DNA of 64,000 nucleotides from Anisus vortex (Eukaryota; Mollusca; Gastropoda; Planorbidae): the NCBI GenBank assembly GCA_949126835.1, contig OX421494.1:20065196-20129195 (forward strand). The letters run 5' to 3'. The translations under genes were made by a program, and so were the position numbers. This document shows, piece after piece, positions 34,008 to 44,313 of the stretch. Within the stretch, counting starts at the first letter, position 1, and every line of letters starts with the position of its first letter. Under the pieces are notes generated by a model. That model was not told the DNA's origin and did no database searches. It was given only the letters and a program-made list of their open reading frames with translations.

Positions 34008-35576
34008 CTAACTATCAGTGAATTTGTCATTCAATTCATCCTGTACTCCAGGCATGAATTTTACAATTAAGAGTAACAATGTTAACAACATCAAGCTTAT
34101 TCCAATTGTTTTCAGAAGGTAAGGCTTCATCATTTTCAAATGATATAATATTTTTGCCTTTCTTTCATCACACAACAATGGCCTCTGCATGTGAGCAGTG
34201 TACAATTTTGTTCTAACAAATACAGTTATGTTAGACAAAAAATTTATGTACTTATCTAGGTACTTGATCAGCCCAAGGAGGTCCAATTCGGTCTGCCATT
34301 CCTCTGGAAGTAGTTTGAGTGGTCCTCGGACAGTGGGTCCAAAGATTGGTCCATAGGCTCCTTGACTTTCCGGATAGGATTCAGTTGACATCTCATGCTC
34401 CAGGCATAAGTTCTTTAGGACTGGATTGAAGAGTTCCGGGGCGAAGTTGGTCCTTCGATCTGTCGGTATGGATTGTGGTAACCCATAGCTTTTGATAGTT
34501 TCGGTCCAGCTCTCCGCACTCGTTTCTTCAGTGAAGCTCCTCAAATCTTCATCTGTACCGGCAACTGCAGGTTTGCATTGTTGTTCGTTCATGCTGTGGT
34601 CTATCTGTTCATCGACATCAGTAGTAGGATTTTCTTTCTCGTCGACAGCTTTCTCATGCAACTGTAGCAACTCTGGGTCTACTTTCTGTTCAGCAATCAA
34701 TTCATTTTGTGATGACTTCTTTGATTGTTCATTTCCTTTCGGACAATCTTCAATCATGGAGAAAATAGTAGTATCAAGTTCCACTTCTTCTTCCTCTTTC
34801 TTCTCTCGTGGGAGAATTTCTTCTTTCTTTTTCTTTTCTTGTGAGAGAATTTCTTCTTTCTTTTTCTGTGGTGTCATACCATTTATGACATCACCTACAG
34901 GATAAAGTTCTTTTTCTTTTCCTGTCTCCACAATAGGACTAGGGTCTGGATTTTCCTTCACAATCAGTTCAGGTCTCACCCTCCCTTTCGCCAAATCATT
35001 TGCTAGGATAACAGATATGCCCTCAACAGGAAGTTTTGATATTACTCCAACTGTCACATATCCTGTCACCAAGTCAGATGCGAGGTATATCCTATGTAGA
35101 GGTATTTCTTCTTTCCATTCAAAACCTCTCAATAGGACAGTCTGTCCTGTCAATGTATTATCATTCAACGGTAATACATCTTTAAGCAGCAGGGTTAATG
35201 ATGCTCCTGTGTCTCGTAATATGTTTACGGACTTCAGTGGTCCTTCCTTTTGTAAGGCCACACAACCTTCACTAATGAACGGTTGAAAACTGCACAGGGT
35301 CTCTGTGTCAATTTTATTCTTCCCTTGACCATGACTTTCGGGTGTTGTTTCATCTTTCGATGACTTCAGACTCTTGTTAGAGTCAAAAATACTTTGGTCT
35401 ACTTTTTCGTCTCTGTGGACCTGGACAATTAATCCAATAGTAGCCATTCTGTATTTATAATCAGGATATTTATCCTCATTGTCTTCAGTTGTAGATTTCT
35501 CTACCTTCTGACTTTTGCTCTCAGGCAAATCCACCCTCAGTGTTTCTGGTTTAGAAGAATCTTTCTTCGAATTCAG
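34008..35576 (-). CDS. Element B protease with fused integrase fragment and C-terminal membrane segment
   Basis: The frame is open from just after the TAA at 35577-35579 to 34008. Numbering residues from the GTG at 35534, a retropepsin-type active site DTGAS lies at 108-112. A charged K/E-rich linker follows (about 223-250), then a segment typical of the protease-RT spacer, EQKVDPELLQLHEKA near 281. The frame then jumps to the second half of an integrase core. SIPTDRRTNF with the second catalytic Asp (359) is followed by YPESQGA, which is where the catalytic Glu helix should start. Instead it passes to a later piece, VRGPLKLLPEEW (402). RT, RNase H, the integrase zinc domain and the first and third catalytic residues are absent. 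A hydrophobic stretch at about 474-493 looks like a membrane helix near the C-terminus. The protease may be functional; the integrase cannot be. Confidence 0.85.
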   Translation of the reverse strand: MNSKKDSSKPETLRVDLPESKSQKVEKSTTEDNEDKYPDYKYRMATIGLIVQVHRDEKVDQSIFDSNKSLKSSKDETTPESHGQGKNKIDTETLCSFQPFISEGCVALQKEGPLKSVNILRDTGASLTLLLKDVLPLNDNTLTGQTVLLRGFEWKEEIPLHRIYLASDLVTGYVTVGVISKLPVEGISVILANDLAKGRVRPELIVKENPDPSPIVETGKEKELYPVGDVINGMTPQKKKEEILSQEKKKKEEILPREKKEEEEVELDTTIFSMIEDCPKGNEQSKKSSQNELIAEQKVDPELLQLHEKAVDEKENPTTDVDEQIDHSMNEQQCKPAVAGTDEDLRSFTEETSAESWTETIKSYGLPQSIPTDRRTNFAPELFNPVLKNLCLEHEMSTESYPESQGAYGPIFGPTVRGPLKLLPEEWQTELDLLGLIKYLDKYINFLSNITVFVRTKLYTAHMQRPLLCDERKAKILYHLKMMKPYLLKTIGISLMLLTLLLLIVKFMPGVQDELNDKFTDS

Positions 35577-35579
35577 TTA
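35577..35579 (-). other. In-frame UAA between gag and protease of element B
   Basis: The gag frame, followed across the empty target site of element A, reaches TAA here. The protease frame continues in the same phase directly after it. It may be a readthrough stop controlling the gag:protease ratio, or a simple inactivating mutation. Confidence 0.7.
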
Positions 35580-35679
35580 GTTTGTATCTTCGCTTTCTTG
35601 TACATTTTGTATTGGTGCATGTCTGACGCACATTACCACTTTATTAGGTCCTTTTTCTTTCCTTATACTCCAACAGTCT

Positions 35680-36133
35680 TGCTATGAAGCCATAAAATAA
35701 TATATAGGTAGTAGCTATATTAATAATTAAAAAGTCGAAATAAAACCCATTTTTGGATATTAAAAAAACCTATATCGGAAGTAGATATAGTTAAGTGACG
35801 GTCCATGCGGTCGGCAGTCTTTCTCATAACTCACAAGGAACGCAGGCAGTATTTTAGACTCAGGAGAAATAAATAAAATTGTGTATTATGTTGATACTAT
35901 AAAGCTATATTTGTTCATTGGATGTGAAGTGTCAACTGTTAATGAATTGTTATTAAATTATATGCTGCAATAAGTCGTTCATTTATTATTTACAAGTTTG
36001 GAAGTTATATTGTGGTGATGTCGTCCATTTTGATGTTCAAATCAATCAAATAATTCAGCTACTGCAACTCAAATACTCTGAGAAGACTGGTGGTAATGTT
36101 TGATAGTCCAATAATAATAATAGGACATCAACA
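35680..36133 (+). repeat. Element A 5' LTR
   Basis: 454 bp with TG...CA ends, a TATA-like AATATATAGG at 35699-35708 and overlapping AATAAA signals at about 35868-35877. The sequence immediately after it, TTTGGTGGCAGCTAACGG (36136-36153), contains the TGG expected at the start of a primer-binding site. I cannot assign the tRNA. Confidence 0.93.
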
Positions 36134-38257
36134 GGTTTGGTGGCAGCTAACGGAGAGAGAAGCTGAAGGATATAATATTATGTTCAAATTCGAAATTTTT
36201 TGAACTTTTTGAAGACGTACTACAAACCACATGGAAAATTATGTGAGTACCAGTTTTTGAACAAAACTGAAGCCTGAGTCAATTATTTCAAATACATATA
36301 CTATTTATATGATTGAGCACTATAATAGCTCTAAGAAAATATAACATTTGTACACCGATGACAAATTTATCATCATAAAAAAATTCGATACAAAAAATCG
36401 AAAAAAAGTGACTATACGCAGATCATTATTTAATATTTGCAACCGGAAAAAGTTTCGTTCCCACATGTTATCAACAAGGAACCTAAACTATATACATATG
36501 TTCAAGTCCGATGTTCAAATCCGATGTGACACAACCATGTGTTGAATTTTATGTAGCCTATGTTCAAATCCGATGTGACACGACCAGGTGTTGAAATCTG
36601 ATGTGTTGAAGTCCGATGTGCTTATCGGAAGATAAATAAATAACATTAAATAACTTTAAATATAATTAATATTTAATCTGTATACCAAAGACTTTGACAT
36701 TAATTTTAATTAATGGTATACATTTTTTTCTTGTGTTCATTCTAAAATTGGATTATACCATACTGAAGTGGAAACTTTAAGCAACTCAACTTGATACAGT
36801 GTGAACATTCATTGGATTATTAAATAATTAATTAAGTTTCTTCTGGATTTCTACTCTGGATTTACATTGCAGTAATTTCATACAGTGAATGTGTTTTCAT
36901 TTGGATTATTAAGTAATCTTTAATTTAATCATATTTTTTACATTCATTAGTATGAATTATATATATATATATGTATTATTTATGTATAAAGCGGGCTTTG
37001 GTTGGCGGTAGTTTTTAATCAAATCTCTTGTCTATTCTTATTCTGTCTATCATCTATTTCTATTTCTTAAAAGAGATTGATTAGAAATGATTCTTTGTTA
37101 GGGTTATTTCTGTTAGTTGTCTTGACTTTGTTTGTTATTGTTAAGAATTATTGAAGTAAAATTACTATAGTCTTGTCAATGTTATACATGTTGTGATTCT
37201 TTGTCAAAAATTCCTCTATCATTTGTGGTCCAAGCAGCATTAGTGTATTGTGATTGTGTTTTTTTTCTATTGTTACTTGATATAATTTTTTTGTTGTGTA
37301 TTTTTTGAAATATCATTAATATGCATTGGTTAGTTTTTGCTCTCTGAGTATAATGGTCTATGGTAAGAACATTAACAATAATAAGTTCACCTAGATAATA
37401 ATAATATGAATATTCACATTCATAACTATATAATTTAAGTAGTGCCCAAATACATGTAACTACAATTAACAAAATAATAATTGATATCTAATACATGTAA
37501 CTACAAATGTACAAAATATTCACAATATAACAGGTAAAATAACCTAAATAAAAATAATATTGTGCTTTGCAGTGCTACTGTAATAATATTATCTAGAATT
37601 TACATTGATATTAATTATAGTAAAATTATTGTGTATTGGCATTAATGAAAATGTACTTCCAGTAATCACTATGAAAATGTACTTCCAATACTGATAATAA
37701 TTACATCCATTTCAATTGCTCATAAGAATAATATCATAGTGGCTTATAATAACATTAATCTAATTGTTATATGCCATCCTCAATAAGAATAATAATATTA
37801 TCTATGTGCTACCATTGATAATAATAAGATTGTACATTGCTTTGCGGAAAATAATTGTGCAACCTATATAGTAATAATAAGTCACAATAGTAAAAAGTGA
37901 CTTGCACTTGCTTTAAACTCTACTATAAAATTACTAATAATAATAAAATAAACAAGCCATAATTAAAAATGTGTCTTGGCTTAGCATAATTGTTGACATT
38001 CTAGCATTTTGCATTCTGAATTATAAACATTTTACTACAGCATAGGATTAAAAAAAAAAGTTGCTGTGATATTATATGACTGCTCATTCTGTATTTAATA
38101 AATATTGTCATTCAGTAATATAAAAATGCTCATTCAGTAATTAATAAATATTGCCATCCAGTATAGGAATAAAACATTGCTGTACTATAAAATAGTGCAT
38201 TATAATAATTGTACTGTACTATAATATAATAAATCTTGACATTCATAATAAACAATA
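36134..38257 (+). other. Element A leader, non-coding
   Basis: 2.1 kb of AT-rich DNA. At 36496-36620 a motif like TGTTCAAATCCGATGTGACA recurs about five times. Later (37650-38250) there are repeated ATAATAAT and TGCTCATTC(A/T)GTA words. A long leader with repeats could hold packaging or dimerisation signals. Confidence 0.6.
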
Positions 38258-41200
38258 ATGGAGTCAAAGGTTCAATTACTCTATGATGAGGCTAAATTGT
38301 TGGCAAAAGAATATGGTATTACTGATAAGAAAGAATATCAAGAATTTGTTGAAAATAAAGTTAAACAATTGAAAAAAGAATTAGCAGATAAGGAAAGAGA
38401 TGAACGAGCAGAATTGAGGGCTCATGAAATTAAACAAAAAGAACTTGATAATGAAATTAAACAAAAAGAACTTGATAATGAAATTAAACAAAAACAACTA
38501 GAACTAGAAATGAATAAAAAAAAAGAGTTAAGAGAACTAGAAATGAATAAAGAAAAAGAGTTGAGAGAAACTCAGTTAAAAGAAACTCAACTTAAATTAA
38601 CTCATGAATTGGAGTTGGCTAAATTACAAAATACTAAAGTTGAGCAAACAAATAATGAAAAATCAAAACATGGTGTTAGATTCAAAATGCCTCCTTTTGA
38701 TGGGAAAGAGAAAATTGTTGATTTTCTAAATTTATTTGAAGCAACATGTAAAGGATATGGGATTCCCATTTCAGAATATTACATTCACCTTATCCCACAA
38801 TTGAAAGATAAGGGTAGGGAAGCACTATCACATATTGATAAAGAAATAACTGATTATGCCATTATCAAAGAACAGTTAATTAAATTCTTTATCCACTCTG
38901 AGGATTATTACAGACAAAAGTTTCATAACTTTATCTTAACAGACAAGATAGAACCGAGAGCTTTTGTGTCTGAAGTGAAAACATTTTTACTTACCTGGTT
39001 AGACTTAGTAAAAATAGATACAAAAAATCCTAATGAGATTATAGAAATCATGGTTGTTGATAAAGTATTAGAACAAGCTTCTAAACCATTGTTTACTCAC
39101 ATTATGGAAAGAAAAGTTAAGACAGTAGAAAATTTGATAGATGCAATCTCAAATTTTAAGGATAGTCCTCCTAATGTAGAACTGACTAAACAAAATCAAA
39201 CAGTAAATACAATTCAACATAGAAGAAGGAGCTATTCACCTCCTAGGTCTAGACATAATCAATTTGGCAATAGAAAAAAATTTGGTAATCAACCAAAATC
39301 TAATAATTATAGATGTATTTTTTGCAATGGTACAAACCATTCATCAGAATATTGTTACAGAAATAACAATGCAAGAGGTAGAAATTTCAATCCAAACTTC
39401 AATAGATCAAATGTTGATCATAGAGGTTTTTCAAATCAAAATTTTTCTAATTTTGATAATAGAAACTTTCCAAATCAGAATTTTTCAAATTTTGGAAACA
39501 GAAATATGCCAAATCAGAATTTTTCCAATAACAATGTGCCAAATCAACATGTTGGAAGACAAGATTTTCCTAATACTCAAAACAGACCTCAATCAAATTT
39601 CCAAAATGGAAGAAATAGAGGAAAACTTAACAATTCCACATCTCAATCTAATAATGTCATATTTGAAAACAGGGGTCAGTTAATACTTTTTCCTGCTTAT
39701 GTGGAAGGAAAGACCACTTACTGTCTAAGAGACACCGGAAGTAGTATAATATGTATAGATGAAAGTATCATTCCAAATCAGAAACCCACCAATATAATAA
39801 GAGTGGATATAATAAAACTTGCAAATGGTTCCACAATAAAATGTCCTATCACTATAATAGACATTGATTGTCCTTGGCTCACTGGAAAAGCAGAGGCAGC
39901 CATAATGAAAAACTGTGTTGCACCTTTAATTATTGGTAATTCTTTCAATGTCAAACATGATAATAGTTTTGACATTTTTCAAAAATGGATGAATGAAAAA
40001 TCCAATGACTTGAATTTGAAACCTGTTCTATTGCAAAATGAGAAGTTAGTAGATTTACCAGAACAAGAATTTTACCCTGCTCTACAAACTTTTAATTTCT
40101 TACAAACCATAGGAAAGTCAGAAAATAATATTCTCAATGAGACACCTAATATTGACTTATCCATAAATAATGAAAAGGATAATCCTATTCCCAAATGGAA
40201 TGGAACAGAAAAACTAGAACTGTATATAAGCAAATTTGAAAGTCAATGTGAAATAAACAATGTACCAAAAGAATTACATGCTATTTCATTATGTAGACAT
40301 TTAGAAGGTCATAAACAAATATTCAACATTGCTAAAAATCAAATATCTGATTTTACTAAAATGAAGAGTGAGATTTTATCATATATTGATAGTCCTCATA
40401 AAAAGGAAACCCAAATGAAAAAAACAGAAAATATCAGTTTAATAAACATGCCTTTTGATGAGCTAACTCTAAAACAAGAACAGAAAGAAGATCCATACAT
40501 AATTAAAATGGTATCAGAAATTGAAAAAGGTCAGGTTAAAAATAAAAACATTGAAATAATAAATGGAATTCTCTGTAGAAATGACACTAAATTAGATGTA
40601 ACTCAAATAGTTATACCTAAAACATTAACTGTCAAAGTAATGCAAATTTCGCACAACAATGCATTGTCAGGTCATTTGAGTAGCAAGAAAACAGTTTGTA
40701 AACTTAAAAAGAATTTCTGGTGGCCTAAAATGGAAAAAGATTTGAAAACATTTATTAAAAGCTGTGATACCTGTCTTAGACATAATAAAAAAGATTCTAA
40801 ACATAAGGCTCCAATACAAATGACAAATACCATAAATAAACCTTTTTACAAGATAGCAGTTGATATCAAAGAAAATATTCATAAAAACATGAGAAAACTA
40901 GAAGTTGGTAATAAAGTACTTGTTTATTTGCCAATTGGCAGTGGCAATACTATGGAATGGAAAGGACCTTTTGAAATAATACTTAAGCTATCTGATGTAT
41001 TTTACAAGGTTAATATTAATAATAAAGAGAAAATTGTTCATTTAAACAATTTGAGAACTTATGAAGAAAACAAAGTAATTGAAAATAAATCAGAAGATGA
41101 TTTGATAATTGAAAATAAATCAGAAGATGATATCAATAAATCAGGACATGCACAAATAACATTAAATAAATGTTGTGCAATTCTAAAAAGCTATAATAGG

Positions 41201-41338
41201 GAAAATAAAAGCAAAATAATTGAAATTGAAAATAAACCAGACAATGATATTAGTAAATCTGAACATAGAAAAATAACATTGAATAAATGCTGTGAAATTC
41301 TAAGGAATTTTAGCAGAGAACTCAGTTATAATCAATAA
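38258..41338 (+). CDS. Element A Gag-protease-Gag-like-integrase-end fusion protein (1026 aa)
   Basis: A single uninterrupted ORF begins at an ATG. In order it holds: a charged coiled-coil N-terminus with KQKELDNEI-type repeats (about 35-115); a Gag capsid-like domain starting MPPFDGKEK (144-300); and an Arg/Ser-rich linker with one zinc knuckle, C353-C356-H361-C366. Next come an Asn/Phe-rich NQNFSNF repeat region (390-450), an aspartic protease with DTGS at 492-495 and LIIG at 557-560, and a second Gag-like module, IPKWNGTEKLELYISKFES (644-711). After that are an integrase zinc domain (H799, H806, C836, C839 with NFWWPKM between) and a vestige of the integrase core start (KIAVDI, Asp869). 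The protein ends with a GPF-type integrase C-terminal region (VGNKVLVYLP, WKGPFEI at 901) and a tail with duplicated IENKSEDD and ITLNKCC units. RT and RNase H are absent and the integrase core is deleted after its first Asp. Lack of stops over 3 kb suggests recent activity or selection. Confidence 0.93.
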   Translation: MESKVQLLYDEAKLLAKEYGITDKKEYQEFVENKVKQLKKELADKERDERAELRAHEIKQKELDNEIKQKELDNEIKQKQLELEMNKKKELRELEMNKEKELRETQLKETQLKLTHELELAKLQNTKVEQTNNEKSKHGVRFKMPPFDGKEKIVDFLNLFEATCKGYGIPISEYYIHLIPQLKDKGREALSHIDKEITDYAIIKEQLIKFFIHSEDYYRQKFHNFILTDKIEPRAFVSEVKTFLLTWLDLVKIDTKNPNEIIEIMVVDKVLEQASKPLFTHIMERKVKTVENLIDAISNFKDSPPNVELTKQNQTVNTIQHRRRSYSPPRSRHNQFGNRKKFGNQPKSNNYRCIFCNGTNHSSEYCYRNNNARGRNFNPNFNRSNVDHRGFSNQNFSNFDNRNFPNQNFSNFGNRNMPNQNFSNNNVPNQHVGRQDFPNTQNRPQSNFQNGRNRGKLNNSTSQSNNVIFENRGQLILFPAYVEGKTTYCLRDTGSSIICIDESIIPNQKPTNIIRVDIIKLANGSTIKCPITIIDIDCPWLTGKAEAAIMKNCVAPLIIGNSFNVKHDNSFDIFQKWMNEKSNDLNLKPVLLQNEKLVDLPEQEFYPALQTFNFLQTIGKSENNILNETPNIDLSINNEKDNPIPKWNGTEKLELYISKFESQCEINNVPKELHAISLCRHLEGHKQIFNIAKNQISDFTKMKSEILSYIDSPHKKETQMKKTENISLINMPFDELTLKQEQKEDPYIIKMVSEIEKGQVKNKNIEIINGILCRNDTKLDVTQIVIPKTLTVKVMQISHNNALSGHLSSKKTVCKLKKNFWWPKMEKDLKTFIKSCDTCLRHNKKDSKHKAPIQMTNTINKPFYKIAVDIKENIHKNMRKLEVGNKVLVYLPIGSGNTMEWKGPFEIILKLSDVFYKVNINNKEKIVHLNNLRTYEENKVIENKSEDDLIIENKSEDDINKSGHAQITLNKCCAILKSYNRENKSKIIEIENKPDNDISKSEHRKITLNKCCEILRNFSRELSYNQ

Positions 41339-42563
41339 AATTATACATAGGAACAACTAAATTTATGAATGAGATATGATATTTTCAGTAACAGGTATAA
41401 TGACATGATAACAATTTTTTTTTCTTTGTAAAGAACAAATATGTAAATATGGATACTGCTGTAAATAATTTAATTGATGAGATATAATCACCACTTGCAA
41501 AACTGAATAATCTACAGTGTTGAATTATGAATAGCTGAGCTGATAAAAATAATAATTATCAATTGGAAATTTTTTTTATGTAGCCTCTGAACAGTTTGGT
41601 AAGACTGTTAAGCACATAAAATTTTGTGGCCTCTGAACAGTGAATCTGTTATGCCATATGTTAATATTAATATGCCTATGTAAGTCTTTAAAAAAGCATT
41701 AGAGGAATTGAAATAAGAATGATATAATAATGAAATGCCTATGTAAGACTCTAAAGTCAGAGCATTAGATGATAATATTGTATTGTATTCATGTAAGACT
41801 AAAGATAGCATTGAAGCCAATAAATAAATGATACATATAAGACTCACAGGAAGATGAGCAGTGTAATATAATGATATATTTGAAGGAAAGACTTGAATAA
41901 CTTGTGTAATATTTTATTGTAAACTAAGATTAAAGATAATCATGTTACATTGTAAGTAATGTTATTGAGAATATCAATCAATAATAATCAATAATAATCA
42001 ATAAGAATCAATAAGAATATCAATTCAAAATAAATATTATGAAGATATATATTCATAATAACCATGATGAGAATATCAATACAAAATGACAATTATAAAA
42101 AAAACCGACATTAGTATTATATTAATTTTGTTGTATAAAATAATAAATGTTGTATGAAAAAATTTTTTTCATGGAATCTATTTAGATTTTGTGAGATAAA
42201 GATAATAGATAATCTTAACAGCCTTGATGAGTATTTAGCATAATAATTGTCCATACACATCACTGATATCCAATAGTTTATCTCAGTATTACTGAAGTTG
42301 ATTAGACAATACCTAAAGATAATTGTCTATGACTAATTGTCATATAAACATTAGACATTATTCTTTGTGTCATATTTCTGCCTATAAATATGTTTTTTGA
42401 TTGTTTGTACATATATTAAATGAAATTTTTTTTTCTCTATGTATTATTAAATGAATGATTATATGCATTAATTAAGATTAAGATAATTTTTTTCATTATT
42501 GTAAACATTTTTCGTATCAAAAATAATAATAAATTATTATTTTTTCTCTGTGGTTGGGGGGTA
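41339..42563 (+). other. Element A 3' non-coding region and polypurine tract
   Basis: AT-rich. Short AATAATCAAT repeats lie at about 41966-42030. GGTTGGGGGGTA at 42552-42563, immediately before the LTR, is the candidate polypurine tract for plus-strand priming. Confidence 0.7.
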
Positions 42564-43017
42564 TGCTATGAAGCCATAAAATAATATATAGGTAGTAGCT
42601 ATATTAATAATTAAAAAGTCGAAATAAAACCCATTTTTGGATATTAAAAAAACCTATATCGGAAGTAGATATAGTTAAGTGACGGTCCATGCGGTCGGCA
42701 GTCTTTCTCATAACTCACAAGGAACGCAGGCAGTATTTTAGACTCAGGAGAAATAAATAAAATTGTGTATTATGTTGATACTATAAAGCTATATTTGTTC
42801 ATTGGATGTGAAGTGTCAACTGTTAATGAATTGTTATTAAATTATATGCTGCAATAAGTCGTTCATTTATTATTTACAAGTTTGGAAGTTATATTGTGGT
42901 GATGTCGTCCATTTTGATGTTCAAATCAATCAAATAATTCAGCTACTGCAACTCAAATACTCTGAGAAGACTGGTGGTAATGTTTGATAGTCCAATAATA
43001 ATAATAGGACATCAACA
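42564..43017 (+). repeat. Element A 3' LTR
   Basis: 454 bp. No difference from the 5' LTR was seen on reading both through, consistent with a very recent insertion. Confidence 0.93.
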
Positions 43018-44140
43018 AGTCTTCAATGCTATGTCCTGTTCTTTTACAAAAAGTACATTGGACGTTTTTGTTGACAGGTTTCTTATTAACATCATTTTGT
43101 TTCACAAAATGCTCTTTTTCACGATGTTTTTGTGGTGTGTTTTCTGCTTGCCGTTGTGCCCTATTAAAATTCTTTCCATCAGCGGTTCTATGACACAGTG
43201 TGTATTGCTCCGCTAAATCAGCAGCCTTATGTGGGTCAGTGATGTCACGCTCGGATAAATACATTCTTACATCCGGCCTCACTTTGTTAATAAAATCTTT
43301 TAAGAGAATGATATCTTTCATTTCTTTTAATGTGGAGATATTTCTAGCTTTTATCCACTGATCCATTAACTTTTCTTCTGCTCGAAGGAAGTCTAAGTGT
43401 GTTTGGTAAGGGGACATTGTGTACTGACGGAACCTTTTCCGATAACTTTCCGGTATTTGGTTATAGGCTTTAAGTACAGTGTCTTTAATGACTTCATAAT
43501 CATTTAACTGCTCCTCTTTTAACAATAGAACACAATCTCTTGCCCTTCCCTGAGTAAAAGCTGTTCTGACTAATATTCCCCATTTATCTTCTGGGAACTT
43601 AAAATCTCTGCAAGAAATTTCAAAGGTCTGGAAGAAATTAGCTATTTCACTTTCTTTATCAATGTAGGTAGGGACTAGCTTTTTCCATCTGGCCATCTCT
43701 ACATCATTATGAGATTCTTTTTTAGTAGCTCCTATCTTCGCTAGTTCTATTCTTTCCTGACTTTCTGTTTCTCTTTGACTTTTCTTATCTCTTTCCTGAC
43801 TTTCTGTTTCTCTTTGACTTTTCTTATCTTCCATCTCAAGCTCAAGACGTTTTTGTTCTCGTTTATCTTCCAATTCCATCCGTTTCATTTCTAGTTGAAA
43901 TCGCAACTGTTCGGACATTGAAGATTTCGACGTCTGACCTTCAACTTGATATTCCTCCGCGCTTGATTCTACTTTCAACTTGCCACTCGCAATCAACACA
44001 TCTTTTATCTGCTGTGTCAACATAGTCCTCGATGGTGTAGTCTCAGTAACTTCTATCTTCAAGATCTCAGCGATCTCTTTTAACTTCTTTATTGATAAAG
44101 TTTTCAAAACTTCTTCTTCTGGATTTTCAATAAATTCCAT
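43018..44140 (-). pseudogene. Element B Gag, cut inside its zinc knuckle by element A
   Basis: From an ATG at 44140 the frame shows a helical N-terminus (about 1-60), a charged coiled-coil with two copies of KKSQRETESQER (106-130), and a SCAN/capsid-like Gag domain (about 150-315, with WKKLVPTYIDKESEIANFF). A basic region follows, then the beginning of a zinc knuckle, CTFCKRTGH (C362, C365, H370). Element A is inserted four codons later, before the last Cys. That Cys codon is completed by the bases on the far side of the insertion (35674-35673). The frame as it stands runs on into the LTR of A to 42953 and gains 21 foreign residues. In the uninterrupted element gag would continue about 32 codons to the TAA at 35577. 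Confidence 0.92.
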
Positions 44141-44313
44141 TCTTTAGTTAAGAGATTTATAAAGTGGTAAATTTTTCCAACTTACGTTTTTCCAATCGGA
44201 AGAATGAATTCAGCGTTATTAGGCTTGCTCAGTAGGTCACGGCTTTACACACAACACAACACAACTTGAATATATGCTTCACTATACAACTATATCGGAC
44301 GCAGCCCTCAAAT
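44141..44313 (-). other. Element B leader and primer-binding region
   Basis: 173 bp between 5' LTR and gag. Next to the LTR on the coding strand is ATTTGAGGGCTGCGTCCG, which lacks the usual TGG start, so the primer tRNA is not evident. Confidence 0.6.

Larger units (their letters stand above)
35680..43017 (+). mobile_element. LTR retrotransposon A, RT-less, nested in element B gag
   Basis: 454-bp LTRs at 35680-36133 and 42564-43017 begin TG and end CA and look identical by eye. A 5-bp duplication AGTCT flanks the element at 35675-35679 and 43018-43022. One 1026-codon ORF lies between a 2.1 kb leader and a 1.2 kb 3' region. The insertion falls inside the zinc-knuckle codons of element B gag, on the opposite strand. 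Reverse transcriptase, RNase H and the integrase catalytic core are missing, so it must be non-autonomous if mobile. Confidence 0.95.

Noticed and set aside
34492..34905. 137-residue serine-rich plus-strand frame
   Set aside because: It is the antisense shadow of the K/E-rich linker in the element B protease ORF.
39264..39683. 139-residue isoleucine-rich plus-strand frame
   Set aside because: It is an alternative frame of the Asn/Phe-rich repeats in the element A ORF.
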